A stretch of 64,000 nt of DNA from Orientallactaga sibirica (GCA_036365145.1 JAEOAD010000005.1:4749501-4813500), one strand, 5' to 3'. Counted from the stretch's first letter, positions 30,831 through 42,200 are shown. Numbers and translations: made by a program. The notes: generated by a model not told the origin, from the letters alone.

Positions 30831-32136
30831 TAGTGGACCTGGTATTGGCACTCAGTCAGGTTCTACCTAAACCCAGCTTCTGCTCATCTCCACTGAGACA
30901 CTAGGCTTAAATGAAGCTGTCTCGGACCCACTAGACCAGCCCATCTGCCAGCAGAGTGCCATAGTGACCTCAGTGGACACCACTTGGCACAGAACAATTG
31001 AACAGCTGAGCCCGGCCTGAATTCTTCCCCCACCGAAACACAAGGCATAAAAATGGCTGCTGATTGAAGCCAGACATTTGGGGGATTGTCTGGTACACAG
31101 CAGCAGATAACACAATAGTTCATTTTACAGCTTCCTTCACTCACCAGTGCCAATCAAACAAATAGCCAAGAGCCAGGCTAATAAACTATGGTAATTATCA
31201 GAGCAAGCTTCTCTCTCTTTCCTGTGGCGAGTCTCACCACAAATGATGACAGCAGCTGTGAACTTCCAACAACTGGCCGACCCGTGGATCTATCTGAAAT
31301 GTCACCCATAACATAATTTTCCCTTTGCAATTTATAAATTCTGACAGAAAGGAGTTATCTGTGAGAACCCAGCCAGAACCCACAGGACGGGCATTCTGCT
31401 GATAGTTTCCCTATTTTCATCTTTGACACACTATTCAATTCAAGTTGAAAAAGGAAACCAGATAACATCTGTTTCCTCCTCTGTCCTTCCACACATTTAA
31501 TAGCACCCACATATGCAAGTTCCTTCCCTGGAGGTTGACGTGATTCAAGTTCACCTTCTGATGATCCTAAGATGAAGATGGCATTTCTATAGCTCCATCT
31601 TCCAGGGCCGGCCAGGAATGCACAGCAGCTAAAGACGGGAGGTTGGCGAAGAGATTCCTCAGCGGACAAAACAGCCACCCAGACTGTACAATTAGCACAG
31701 TCCAAATGCTGCAGCTGTCTGCAGAGGCACCCGCAGTATTTCTGACAAGGCACATCCTGCTGGTGATGTCAGACTCCTTTCTGAAACAAAAATGAAATGT
31801 GAGGAGGTGAACATACGCCGCTGTTGGAAGAGTTCTTCCCTGTTTGGGGACGCTGTATTCACAAATGACCGTGTCACCCACAGTTCTGTGTTCCCTAAGT
31901 CCTAGAAAAATCCACAATGCTGTGCAATCCTTCGTGAAAGCCAGCAGTTGGCTCCTGAGTTCTTGGTTACCTCACACGTCTGTCATGCAAGTCACTGAAC
32001 AGGGACAATGACTCATGGCGCTAAAGAAAACCCAATTTGTTGAATTAAACGTTGGAAAAGAACCCAAATGAGTCACTGTATCCTTCCCCTTGCTCAGGCA
32101 GTGCCACACCTAGATTCCCCCAGCCAGGAGAGAGGT
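30831..32136. other. Repeat-free block with clustered GATA and E-box words; candidate regulatory region
   Basis: About 1.3 kb contains no SINE, LINE or LTR. Between 31150 and 31500 there are GATA-type words near 31195 (TTATC), 31355 (TTATCT), 31401 (TGATAG) and 31461 (AGATAAC), a CAGCTG at 31253 and ACCACA near 31236. Frames on the minus strand at 31355-31753 and 31567-31917 overlap and have no family features. Confidence 0.3.
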
Positions 32137-32149
32137 CATCATATTTTTT

Positions 32150-32312
32150 AAAATTTTTTGTCTTGTTTTGTTTTTTAAGGTAGGGTCTCCCTCTAGCCCA
32201 GGCTGACCTGGAATTCACTATGTAGTCTCAGGGTGGCCTCAAACTCACGGCGATCCTCCCACCTCTGCCTCCCAAGTGCTGGGATTAAAAGCGTGCACCA
32301 CCATGCCCAGTA
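32150..32312 (-). mobile_element. B1 SINE, antisense
   Basis: The text taaggtagggtctccctcta to accaccatgcccagtaat is a full complement of B1. Confidence 0.93.
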
Positions 32313-32518
32313 ATAGTTTTATTTTATTTATTAATTATTTGAAAGAGATGGAAAGAGAGAGAGAGAATGGGTGCGTCAGGGCCTCTAGCCTCTGCAAATG
32401 AACTCCAGATACATGCACCACCTTGCGCATCTAGCTTATGTGGATCTTGAGGAAATCAAACCTGGGTTCTTTGGCTTCGCAGGCAAGCACCTTAACCACT
32501 AAGCTATCTCTCCAACCC
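32313..32518 (-). mobile_element. B2-like SINE, antisense
   Basis: The text ttattaattatttgaaagag, gcctctagcctctgcaaatg and ctaagctatctctccaaccc is a full complement of the SINE. Confidence 0.93.
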
Positions 32519-32575
32519 CATCATATTTTTAATAAGCCAGTCACAGAGAGATTGGGCACAGTACTAAATCCCATT

Positions 32576-32612
32576 CATATATATATATGTGTGTGTATAT
32601 ATATATATATTC
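32576..32612. repeat. (TA)n/(TG)n microsatellite
   Basis: Alternating TATATA and TGTGTG words, about 36 bases. Confidence 0.9.
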
Positions 32613-32857
32613 ATTCCAAAAAGCAACAAAGTCATTGAAAAGCTAAAGCCTAACAGAAAGGGGAAAAATAACGATAGAACAGAAATGAGCAGGTCCAGGA
32701 GCCTGGCTCCCAGAGTGCTTTTGTAAACATTTAAAAAATGGTGACCTCTCGGAGCCAGGGACTTGGGAAAGTCACTCCCTGGTGGCCACAGCGGGAGCAG
32801 ATGGGTTGTTTTAACCACTCACTCGATCTGTCCCCTACATCCCACCTTTTGTGCAAA

Positions 32858-32912
32858 ATAAATAGATAAATAAATAAATAGATAAATAGATAAATAAATA
32901 AATAAATAGAAA
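32858..32912. repeat. (AAAT)n/(GATA)n microsatellite
   Basis: Interspersed AAATAAATAGATAAATA words, about 55 bases. There is no SINE body next to it. Confidence 0.9.
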
Positions 32913-33328
32913 TCAAATTCCGGAAGCACATGCAGCATCCTGGAGAGAAGGGACTAAAATTATGTATGACCTTTTCCCTATTTCTAGTAAAAATCCATCT
33001 TCCTACCTTTGCCCCAGTTGCTCATTATTGCTGACACTAGAGAAGACTGATTTTTTTCTTTTGAATTTATCTGTCACCCTCTACTAATAAACCTGCAGCT
33101 GACAGATAATACATCTTTATCCCTCCTGATGCCTGGCAGGTGCTCAGTAACTGTTCCCTGGGAGAACGAATGACCCAGAGAGAATGAACACAGTCTGGAC
33201 CAGCTTCGAACGCTGTCCTCTCTTCAAACGGGCAGGAAGAGTGTGATCTCACCTCTCCTGGGGGGAGCCACAGACCAGCCGACTCATTGCTCTTCATAGC
33301 AAAATTCCAGGTTGAAAAAGAAAATGTG

Positions 33329-33535
33329 GGCTAGAGAGATGGCTTAGTGATTAAGGTGCTTGCCTGCAAAGCCAAAGGACCTCATTCGATTCCCCAGGAT
33401 CCACGTAAGCCAGATGCACAAGGTGGCACATGCGTCTGGAGTTTGTTTGCAGTGGCTGGAGGTGCTGGAGCACCCATTCTCTCCCCCCGCCCCGCCTCTT
33501 TCCCTCTCTCAAATAAATAAATAAAAATTTTAGAA
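33329..33535 (+). mobile_element. B2-like SINE
   Basis: It begins gggctagagagatggcttag, has a gcgcctctttc-type pyrimidine run and ends (AAAT)n before ttttagaaaggg. Confidence 0.93.
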
Positions 33536-34056
33536 AGGGAGATGTTTGGCCTCATGGGTGCTTGTAGCAGTTAGAGTCCAGTGCTGGGCCCATCACCCCA
33601 GTGCCCTTGGACTCCCTTCTGGGACACTGTTCTTCTTCTAAACAGCATGATACCATGAGAACAGTAACAGCTTTGGTCATCCCACTGGGTCCTCTTATTC
33701 ATAGCTAAGTGTCTGCCTGTCTAACACCAGACAGCCCAGCCTTCCTTTAGTCACTAAAGCCATCTACCCAGGACACCCGTCAACACTCTCCCCACCTGGC
33801 GGTCTCAGCATCCTAACAGAGCAGAGACAGCTCTCCAGTGGGCACCCACAGGCGAGAGGTTCTTCCATGGTCATCGTCAGAAACCAAAAGTCCAACAACC
33901 AGTTTGTTTGGTCCACGTGGTATCTTCTGTTTCTGTTATTGTCGGTTGACAGCGGTCAGAATCAGGATGGATCACTTGTGACAAACTCCAAATAAAAGTA
34001 AAATAGTCAGACTTGGATCTACAAAGGAGGGAATTGCATGCATGCACAAAGTGCCG
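33536..34056. other. Unique sequence, no feature recognised
   Basis: No repeat or credible frame is visible. Confidence 0.45.
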
Positions 34057-34141
34057 TGGAGAGCCGGGGATGTAGCTGAGCGGTGGAGTGCTGGGCTGGC
34101 ATGCATGAGGCCTGGGGCTCAGTCACCAGCAACACAAAGAA
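34057..34141 (+). mobile_element. ID SINE (tRNA-Ala-derived)
   Basis: The text agccggggatgtagctgagc, ggtggagtgctgggctggca and ggcctggggctcagtcacca follows the ID/BC1 core (A box and B box), with a short tail. Confidence 0.8.
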
Positions 34142-34429
34142 GTTGGAAGAGGAAGAGGAGGGCACACCGAAAACACTTCTGCCAACACAAGGGCAGAATA
34201 ACTGCCTGTCCTGTTGATTCTTACAGCCAAGGATCATTCCTTCACTAACAAGGAATCCTCTTCTCGGCGTCTTTAATACTTCTCCTGGCCTTTAAATGCT
34301 TTGTGCCTCAGCCTCCTTAAGTAGGAACGCAGTTTACTATGGCGCCTGTGTTCCCACTGCAATATTCATTTCTGAATAAAGTGTTACTTTTGAAGGGTAT
34401 TTTGTCCATGTGGCATTTACGTTGGCACA

Positions 34430-34660
34430 CTTAATTACATGATCTCATTTATATCTAGAAATACATAGAATTCCATGGAAACAAAACTGTGGCTACTGAG
34501 GCTGGGGATAAAAAGGAACCTGGCTTGACTTGATGGGCATTGAGTTTCCCTTCAGGACAATGAAAAAGTGGAAGTGTGTTGTGGGCATAATTGTACAGCA
34601 ATGTAATTGTGTACATTCAGAAAACAATTCACTTTAATGTTATTAATTTTATGTAACCTC
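34430..34660 (+). mobile_element. Old L1 (L1M-type) 3' UTR fragment
   Basis: The text atgatctcatttatatctag, gtggctactgaggctgggga, ttgtacagcaatgtaattgt and acaattcactttaatgtta matches the old L1 3' UTR order. Confidence 0.55.
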
Positions 34661-34662
34661 AT

Positions 34663-34790
34663 CTTTTTTTTATTTGAGGTAGGTTTTTGCTCTAACTTCG
34701 GCTGACCTGGACCTCATTCTGTAGTCCCAGGCTGGCCTTGAACATATAGTGATCCTCCTACCTCTGCCTCCTGAGTGCTGGGATTAAATG
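34663..34790 (-). mobile_element. B1 SINE, antisense, diverged
   Basis: The text gaggtaggtttttgctctaa, ggctgacctggacctcattc and cctcctgagtgctgggatta is a B1 complement lacking its last bases. Confidence 0.85.
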
Positions 34791-34794
34791 CTAT

Positions 34795-34862
34795 TTTTTC
34801 AAGTAGGTCTTCCTGTGTTGTCCAGGCTAGCCTTGAGCTCTCAATCCTCATCTCTTAGCCTT
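34795..34862 (-). mobile_element. 7SL-derived monomer fragment
   Basis: The text gtaggtcttcctgtgttgtc, caggctagccttgagctctc resembles an old 7SL/Alu-like complement and is truncated. Confidence 0.45.
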
Positions 34863-35290
34863 GCATTATTTTTTTTTTAAATAAATGAGTATTGGGTGCT
34901 TCACCTACCAGATTTCTGGCTTCTCTTGGGAAGCTAGAACCTCTGGGGAATTCACCTCCTTCCTGGGAGTGGCAACCATCTGCTGGCACTGAGCAGCAGC
35001 CACCTGCTGAGGCAAGGGCATTTCCTGCCCACACTGCTCTTCACACATGGCCTTCCCAGAGTTCATGACCCCTGGTCCACCGGTACAGAAGCCCCTTGTG
35101 TTCTCCAGTGAATGAACAGTCCTCACAGCAGCTACCTCAGATGAGTGAGTCAGTACCTTAGATCCAGACCCGAGAAAAGCTGAAGCAAAATGAATACAAA
35201 CAGGCCACTGTCCAGGAGTCAGGGACTGGAGTCACAGACGCAAGAAAAGGATTCTGTGTTCCTGTCTCCTTGCCTGGGGTAGCAGCTTCA
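34863..35290. other. Unique sequence, no feature recognised
   Basis: No repeat is visible. Confidence 0.4.
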
Positions 35291-35330
35291 CCTTCTAGCC
35301 TTCTCTAGCCTCCCCTCTCTCTCTCTCTCT

Positions 35331-35473
35331 CTTTTGTTTGTTTGTTTGTTTTCGAGGTAGGGTCTCACTCTAGCCCAGGCTGACCTGGAATTCACTATGT
35401 AGTCTCAGGGTGGCCTCGAACTCACGGTGATCCTCCTGCCTCTGCCTCCCAAATTCACCACTATGCCCGGCTT
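35331..35473 (-). mobile_element. B1 SINE, antisense, with internal deletion
   Basis: A (TTTG)n run precedes tcgaggtagggtctcactct. The element skips from cctctgcctcccaaa to ttcaccactatgcccggc, losing about 20 bases. Confidence 0.92.
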
Positions 35474-35539
35474 CTCTATCCTCTTACCTGGCTTCGTTGG
35501 CTTCGTTTCCTTTCCTACCTCTTTCTATTTTCTGAATTA

Positions 35540-35930
35540 CACTGTTAGTTTCCCAGGGCTTTCTTAACAAATAATCACAGAATGGCTTAAGCAGCAGAGA
35601 TTTATGTATTACCTCACAGTTCTGGAGGCAGGAAGTCCACGATTAAAGTGTCAGCAGACTGTGCTTCCTCCAAAGGCTCTCGGGAGGAGACTTCTCAGAC
35701 ACAGCATTCGGTGCAGCCAGGTGTTTTTTGAACCGTGGCGTCATCTCTACAATTTCTGCCTATGGGTTCCTTCTGCCTGTCACTGTGTCTCGAGCTCAGA
35801 TATTTCTCATCTCTCTTAAGGACATGAGCATTGGGTTTGGGTCCATCTAAACCCAGGATAATCTCATGCAAAGATCCTTTATTATATCTACAAAGACTGT
35901 TTCCAAATAACTCAGAAGGCCCCTTGGTGC
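35540..35930 (-). mobile_element. MLT1-type LTR (ERVL-MaLR), antisense
   Basis: The text gggctttcttaacaaataat, cacagttctggaggcaggaa, gtgtcagcagactgtgcttc, gggtccatctaaacccagga and ctgtttccaaataactcaga is the complement of an MLT1 LTR. An L1 3' end follows directly. Confidence 0.65.
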
Positions 35931-36313
35931 TGAAAAGAAGTGACAGAGGAGCGTTCAGCACTGAAACGTCTCTATCTCACCTTCCAAGGTTCAGGGTCCA
36001 TTGCGGAAGAGGGAGCGGAAAGAATGTAAGAGCCAAAGGAAGAGTAGGACTCCTTACAACGTGCTCCTCCAGACACAAAATGGCCTGGATATCCATGACC
36101 TCACAGTGCCTGACACTATCTACATAAGACAATCATAATAGGAGGAAAAGATCATGACATCAAAATAAAAGAGAGACTGATTGAGAGGGGGAGGGGATAT
36201 GATGGAGAGTGAAGTTTCAAAGGAGAAAGTGGGTGGAGGGAGGGAAATAACATGGGATATTGTCTACAGTTAAACAAGTTGTCAATAAAAATAAAAATTA
36301 AATAACAAAAAAA
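35931..36313 (+). mobile_element. L1 3' UTR and tail
   Basis: The text gttcagcactgaaacgtctct, gaaagaatgtaagagccaaa and agatcatgacatcaaaataa, with a G-rich stretch and a tgtcaataaaaataaaaatt tail, matches the copies at 4146 and 28290. Confidence 0.78.
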
Positions 36314-36319
36314 GAAATT

Positions 36320-36492
36320 GGTGCTGAGCTATAAAGCCTCAAGGCCTAAGCCCACGACTCACTTCTGCGAACAAGGCTCCACCTCCTAAAGGCTTCACAA
36401 CTTTTCAAAATATTACCCCCAGCCGGGGAGAAAGTGCTCAGACACATGAGCCTATACGGTGGGGAGGGTACTTCACATTCAAACCACAATAG
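36320..36492 (-). mobile_element. MaLR-type LTR remnant, antisense
   Basis: The text acaaggctccacctcctaaa, ggcttcacaacttttcaaaa and cttcacattcaaaccacaat is the complement of the 5' end of a MaLR LTR. Confidence 0.5.
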
Positions 36493-36509
36493 AGGAAATC
36501 AAAAGCAGG

Positions 36510-36716
36510 CCCTGGGCTTCAGAGATTGCTCAGTGGTTAAGGCACGGGCCTGCAGAGCTTAACAAGCTGAGTTCAATTGCCCGAGACCCGTAAAGCCAAG
36601 TGCTCATGTGACACACGCATCTGGAGTCGTTTGCAGAGCTGGAGACCATGGAGCCTGTTTTCTCTGACTTGCTCATGTTTCTCTCTGCTTGTAAATAAAT
36701 AAAAATAAAAATAAGG
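36510..36716 (+). mobile_element. B2-like SINE, diverged
   Basis: The text gggcttcagagattgctcag, gttcaattgcccgagacccg and acgcatctggagtcgtttgc, with a gtaaataaataaaaataa tail, identifies it. Confidence 0.88.
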
Positions 36717-36949
36717 CAGACCCCATAAATCCCAGTGGAGCAGACAAGATGAGGGCCTCCTGTGGATTTGAAGTGACTCTCTAGCATGAGCTGCTCGGAG
36801 TTATGCTCCCGCAATACCCGATGAAGTTCAAAGCATACCTACACACTTCCTGAACTGCCTTCGTTCCCGCCCTGTAGTGCTCACTGAGTGAACGAAGGAT
36901 GCAAAGATGGTATGAGGGCACTAAGACAGCAGGGAAGGAAGACTGTCCT

Positions 36950-37290
36950 TGTTGTGATGGCTCATCTGATTGTCAACGCGACAGGCTTTAGAATCACCAT
37001 TGAAACAAATTTCACGCTAATACAGATTTTCTAGATCAGATGGTCAAGGTGGGAGGACCTACCGTAATCACACTCTAGCTGGCTCTACCCACAGGCGGCT
37101 CACGGGTTAGCGCTCATCACTCCTCACTCTGGACTTCCTCCTGCTGACGTGATGCTGCATTTCTGACCCTGCCCTGCTGTCCCATCAAGGTAAACAATTC
37201 TCTCCTCAATCTGTAAGCTGAAAGTAAACCCTTTCCTCTTTAAGCTGCTTCTGGTTGGCTGCTCGGTCCCAGTTAAGGAGAAAGTAATGG
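36950..37290 (+). mobile_element. MaLR/ERVL-type LTR
   Basis: The text gttgtgatggctcatctgat, tgtcaacgcgacaggcttta, gacttcctcctgctgacgtg and gtaagctgaaagtaaaccct, then taagctgcttctggttggct, fits a rodent LTR of this group. Confidence 0.5.
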
Positions 37291-37850
37291 ATATACTTGT
37301 CTTCCAGCCTTCAGCATCAGAGCTGACTGAACATGAATAATAATCAGTTGTTCGCTGTGTGTCTTAGTGTCCTCATGTTAAATCTGGGGACAGACAGCCA
37401 CGGTGCTCCACCTCTGCTATCACACAGACTCCACCCTCACCTTGTAGTACCCTTCTGGTTCCATCCTAAAATTCTTAATACTTTTCCAATAAGAGATTCC
37501 ATATGTTCGCTTTTCACTGGTCCCTACAAAATGCGTAGCCTTTGGGGTCAGTGAAATACACACGACAGTATCTTCTAAGGATTAAATAAGGAATGCACAT
37601 CACATGACTTTCCTCCCGGATCAGTTTTTGTCTGGCCGTATTTCTTAGTCTTGGACTGAAAACCTGGCAGTAACCCCATTGCTTACAAAGGATCAAGCAT
37701 ATACCAGCGTCTTAGTCCCACAGACATCCCAGGCCCAGGAGAGCCTAGACGTGCTGGTCTCCAGCATCTGGCCACCTGCCTTGTGCCGCGGAGTCCTGTT
37801 AACATAAAGGAATGAGGAGCCGCAGCCACATCCCGCTGAGCTGCTTCCCC
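37291..37850. other. Unique sequence, no feature recognised
   Basis: No repeat is visible; short frames on both strands only. Confidence 0.4.
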
Positions 37851-37854
37851 CTCC

Positions 37855-38150
37855 CATATTCGCTTCTTAGTGCTGCTAAAACAAATTGCTGTATTTTTTG
37901 TGGCATCAAATAATGTGTTATCTTGCCTTTCAGCCAATCACAGTCCAAAATCAGTTTCACCGGCTGAAATCAGGTGTTGACACATGTATTATTTCTGGAG
38001 GAACTAAATAATAATCTCTTTCTGTCCCTTCCTTCAGCTTCTAAAGGCAGCTTGCATTCCTCCTTCTGGGGCCCCTTCCTCCATCTCCAGAGCACTTCCC
38101 TCCACCTCACAATCCCTTACCACAAGGTCCACTCTCTCCCATTGTGACCC
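37855..38150 (-). mobile_element. MLT1-type LTR (ERVL-MaLR), antisense
   Basis: The text gcttcttagtgctgctaaaa, caaattgctgtattttttgt, ggctgaaatcaggtgttgac and ggggccccttcctccatctc is the complement of a MLT1-type LTR. Confidence 0.55.
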
Positions 38151-38685
38151 TCACTCAAGGCAGGAGCTGCAGGCAGAATAACTCCTCCATCTCAAGACTC
38201 TTAGTCACTGTAAAGTCCCTTTGCCATGTAGGAAGACACAATGACAGGTCACAGGTTCCAGGGACTTCACAAGGGTCTCCTGGGGGAGGGGCCATTTATT
38301 CAGTCTGTTCGGCCCACATGGGCAGGCTAGATGCTCATGCACAAAATATGAGTGGTGAGGAGCTGGGAGAAGGTACAAAATGCTCCTGCTGTTAGTTTCA
38401 GGATATATACAAGAACCACGTGTGAGGAAGGGCCACAAGGGCAAGCCATAGAGCAGTTCAGATGCATCATAAAGGCAGGGAGAGCCCGAGATGGATAGTG
38501 ACCTGGCACAGAGACAAGGGACAGGTCTAGCAAACAAAGCAACATCAGCATCTTCTCTCTGCCAAGCACTAAGGCATGTTGGATCAAATATAACAAATTG
38601 AAGGGACCAAACTGATGCCATGACAGGCCTCAGTAAGGTGCTGCCCTGACACGGCCAAAGTTTCAATTTCCAGGAGGGATGAGCT
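38151..38685. other. Unique sequence, no feature recognised
   Basis: A 153-residue minus-strand frame (38205-38666) has no family features and overlaps other frames. Confidence 0.4.
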
Positions 38686-38689
38686 CTGG

Positions 38690-39019
38690 GGGTTGAATAT
38701 GTACAAACGTAACTGCTACTTGCTTAGCCAATCACGTTAGGAGGTTACCTCCTCTGCCTGAAATTCCCCGAGACCTGGCCGCCAAAACCTTAAGACCAAT
38801 CAAAAAAACACAATTAGCCAATCATGTAAAAAGATTAAAAGCCCACCAAAATTCCTTTAGCTGTGGTTAAAAGGGAGCCTGCAAGCTCCTTGGGTCATCA
38901 CCATTTTGTACAAGTGGTTGACCCCAGCATGCTGGCTAATTCTGCAGAATAAACGCTCTATGCTTTTAGATACTATTTGACTCTGGGGTCTTTATTCAGT
39001 GATTTTCGGACCATTACAT
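38690..39019 (+). mobile_element. Solo LTR, ERV1 (gammaretrovirus-like)
   Basis: Three CCAAT boxes (38728, 38796, 38818) precede TATA-like ttaaaa words near 38835 and 38866. AATAAA follows at 38948, then a short U5 ending ggggtctttattcagtgatt, as in gammaretroviral LTRs. No gag, pol or env sequence is attached. The likely edges are TGAATATG near 38692 and a CA near 39016, but I see no clear target duplication. Confidence 0.65.
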
Positions 39020-39121
39020 AAATAATTTCTATGTAGTTTCAAGGTGGCCTCAAACTCACAGTGATCCTCCTGCCTCTGCCTCCCGAGTGCTGGGGTGGTA
39101 TGCACCACCATTCCTGGCAAA
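39020..39121 (-). mobile_element. B1 SINE, antisense, 3'-truncated
   Basis: The text ctatgtagtttcaaggtggc, ctgcctcccgagtgctgggg and caccaccattcctggc is a partial complement that lacks the 3' third. Confidence 0.85.
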
Positions 39122-39229
39122 CATAACAGACAATTTCTAATACATAGCCAAGCTCCCAAGCAGTAATGGAAATGAAAATTCACAGTGGTAAATACAAATT
39201 GAGGTTGGCATTGTTTGTTTGTTTGTTTA

Positions 39230-39447
39230 AAAACATTTTATTTTTATTTATTTACTAGAGACAGAGATAGGGAAAGAGAGAGAGGGAGAGGGAGAATGGG
39301 CACACCAGGACCTCTAGCCCCTGCAAACAAACTCCAGATGCCTGAGCCACCATGTGTATCTGGCTTACATGGGACCTGGAGAATTGAACTGGGGTCCTTA
39401 GGCTTCGCAGGCATGTGCCTTAACCGCTAAGCCATCTCTCCAGCCCA
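39230..39447 (-). mobile_element. B2-like SINE, antisense
   Basis: The text aaaaacattttatttttatt, ccccctgcaaacaaactcc-type body and taagccatctctccagccca is a full complement. GGTTGGCATTGTTT flanks it (about 39203 and 39448) as a target duplication. Confidence 0.95.
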
Positions 39448-39461
39448 AGGTTGGCATTGTT

Positions 39462-40027
39462 TTGAAAGAGTGGGAGAAATAACAAGTTTTGGTAACCAAA
39501 GAATTTGCTTAATGGCCACACATGGAGAGGAAGGAAAATCTGGGGTCTGTCCCAGATGCAGAATTTAACTGAAGTCCCTGGAGTGGCCTAACAAACACGA
39601 ATGGACCCATTGTCCCAGAAAAATGACAAGGAAACTTATTGCATTCATTTGGACTTTGGGAAGAATATTAAGAGCTTCTCTAAGAAATTTTAATTAGCTT
39701 ATCCTCACCGAGAATGGAGGCTCAAGATCTGCATGATTTGTATATCCCCAGTAACTCGGAAACCAGGCAGGCAGTGATGCGGATAAGTGGACTCCCTCTT
39801 CTCTCTGAAGGTACTGTTTGTTATAGCCCTACTTTAATGAAGATTATATTTTGATTCTGGGGGAAAGAATGGAATAACAAAATGCAAAAAGTATGCCATG
39901 AAATGTCTTAAGACTTAGAAAACAGGAATGTCTGTGAATAAAACACTTTTGTTTAGAAAGAAACAAATCTCTTACAGAGAAGTCATTTTGTTTTGAATTC
40001 CAAGAGAACTTTCCTTGGAAACAATGT
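39462..40027. other. Unique AT-rich sequence, no feature recognised
   Basis: No repeat or credible frame is visible in about 560 bases. Confidence 0.45.
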
Positions 40028-40202
40028 TTGCACATACTAGCTCCAGAACTTAGGGTAGGAATGTCAGCCCCATGGGGCTGGTCCAGTGTTTTGACCCAGC
40101 TTCAGGGCGGATCCAAAAATGCGCATTCAGAAGTTGTCAGGGAGCTGAGCTCCCTGGGGCAGATCCTCTTCACGAAGAACCAGGCAAGGCTGGAGACTGC
40201 GG

Positions 40203-40275
40203 ACGACTATGTAGCTCAGTGGTACAGGGATGGCCTGCCGTGTCCAAGGCCTCAGTTCAATCTCTAGAATGCCAA
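40203..40275 (+). mobile_element. ID-like SINE
   Basis: The text gactatgtagctcagtggta, cagggatggcctgccgtgtc and ggcctcagttcaatctctag has the ID A-box and B-box layout, followed by a (GA)n run. Confidence 0.7.
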
Positions 40276-40381
40276 GACAGAGAAACAGAGAGAGAGAGAG
40301 AGAGAAGGAGGGAGAGAGAGTCAACCTCCATCTATGATTACACACAAAAATTAATTTATATATCTAAAACTAAAAAACAGG

Positions 40382-40622
40382 TCTGGGGAGATGACTCAAA
40401 GGTTAAAGGTACTTGTTTGCAAAACCTGTCAGCCCAGGTTTGATTATCCAGTACCCATGTAAAGCCAGATGCACAAAGTGGCACATGCATCTGGAGTTCA
40501 TTTGCAGTACCAAGAGGCCCTAGTGTGCCCATTCATTCTCATTCTTTCTTTCTCTCTCTCTCACACACACACACACAAACATACACACACATAAGTAATT
40601 GAAAATTTAAAAATAAATAAAA
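40382..40622 (+). mobile_element. B2-like SINE with (CA)n near its tail
   Basis: The text gtctggggagatgactcaaa, gtttgattatccagtaccca and tgcatctggagttcatttgc identifies it. A (CA)n run at 40560-40590 lies between the CT run and the A-rich tail. Confidence 0.9.
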
Positions 40623-40654
40623 AACAAACTTCAAATTATTGAGAAGGAAAAATT

Positions 40655-40960
40655 TGAGGGTCTGAGAAGATGGCTTAGCTGGTAAAATATTTATGATGTA
40701 AGTATGACATTTTATTATTGCCCACACACAAAAGCTGGGCAGGCATGATTACCTTCATTAGGGCAAGGGAAAGTTCTAGTAATGGAATTGGTTGATTCCA
40801 AAGTTAACACAGGTATTAAAATTCACCCCCTGCAATCCCAGTACTGGAGAAGCAGAGACAGAAGGATTTCTCTGGCTTGCTGGCCAACTCCACGTAGATC
40901 TCTGGCCTCCACACACACATACACATGTGCCTACACACTTATTAAAATGCAAACAACCAT
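40655..40960 (+). mobile_element. B4 SINE, degraded
   Basis: The text tctgagaagatggcttagct, gcaatcccagtactggagaa, gcagagacagaaggatttct and gatctctggcctccacacac, then CA repeats, is a B4 with deletions. Confidence 0.65.
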
Positions 40961-41478
40961 ACATGTGTACACACTATGCACACACAAGAAAATGGAGAAT
41001 TTTAGCAATGGAATTCTTAAGTTATACAAAGCATAAGCCTTGACAGAAAAAAAAAATTGGTAAATAAGACTATGTTAGAATCTAAGTCCTTTAATCTTCA
41101 AAAACTATCATTACAGATATGAAAACACAAGCCCCAAGAAGAAAACATTGATAATGCATATATCTGACAAATAAGTTTTATCAATAAAACATTAATAAAT
41201 CTTACATTGAATAATGAGAAAACTCTAAAAGAAAATGGGCAAAAGATTTGAATAGACCTATCACAGAAAATATATACAAATGGTCAATAAACACATGAAA
41301 ATGTGGCTAATGTAATTAGTATCCCAGGAAATAGAATTAAAATCCACAGAAAATAAATGGCTACAGTGTAAAAAGACTGGTAATATCAAGTGTTGTCCAG
41401 GACATGGCCCAACTGTACCTTTTACAGATTGCTGGTGGAAAAATAAAATGTCATAATCACTTTCAGAAAACAGTCTCC

Positions 41479-41660
41479 GGCTGGAGAGATGGCTCAGCAG
41501 TTAAGGTGCCTGCAAAGCCTAAAGGTGACACACGTGCATGGTGACACATGTGCACAAGGTGGCACACATGTCTGGAGTTCGTTTGCAGTGGCTAAAGCCC
41601 TGGTACCCCAATTCTCTCTCTCTCTCTCTCTCATTAAAATAAGTAAATAAATAAGAAAAC
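41479..41660 (+). mobile_element. B2-like SINE with internal deletion
   Basis: It begins ggctggagagatggctcagc, jumps from gtgcctgcaaagcctaaagg to the gtgcacaaggtggcacacat body, losing the B-box region, and ends in CT and AAATAAATAAATAAG. Confidence 0.9.
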
Positions 41661-42026
41661 AATCTCCCATGAAGTTAAGCGTATACTTTTTATATGACCC
41701 TGCAATTACACTCTCAGATATTGGCTTAAAATAAGAAAAGACTTGTACATGAATTTTCATAGCAGTTTTATTCAGAATACAAAACTAAAAACAATTCTGT
41801 CTTGGCCGATGAATGCATAGACAGTGGTATGTTCTGGCAATCGCATATGATATAAAGGTACCAGATTTCTAATAATCTCAACCATGTGGATGAATTCCCA
41901 AGGGCCCCACTTAGAAGCAGCAGCTGTCTACAAACTAAGATGGAGGACCCATACAGTGTGTGGCTTCTAATGTGTATTATAATGGCATCCAGGTCTAACC
42001 ACTGCATTTTCTAAATTCTATTTATT

Positions 42027-42200
42027 AGCCGGGCGTGGTGGTGCACGCCTTTAATCCCAGCACTTGGGATGCAGAGGTAGGAGGATCACTGTGAGTTCGA
42101 GGCAACCCTGAGAATACAGAGTGAATTCCAGGTCAGCCTGAGCTAGAGTGAGACCCTACCTTGAAAAACCAAAAAAATAAAAAAATAAAAGTAAATAAAT
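42027..42200 (+). mobile_element. B1 SINE
   Basis: It begins gccgggcgtggtggtgcacg and ends gaccctaccttgaaaaacc plus an A-rich tail. AAATTCTATTTATT at about 42012 and 42202 is the target duplication. Confidence 0.95.

Larger units (their letters stand above)
32137..32530. repeat. Target duplication around a B1 plus B2-like pair
   Basis: CATCATATTTTT occurs at 32137-32148 and again at 32519-32530, enclosing an antisense B1 and an antisense B2-like SINE with no sequence between them. Confidence 0.85.

Noticed and set aside
30556..30870. Coiled-coil-like charged protein on the minus strand
   Set aside because: It is a translation of a pyrimidine-rich low-complexity tract, with alternative frames equally open.
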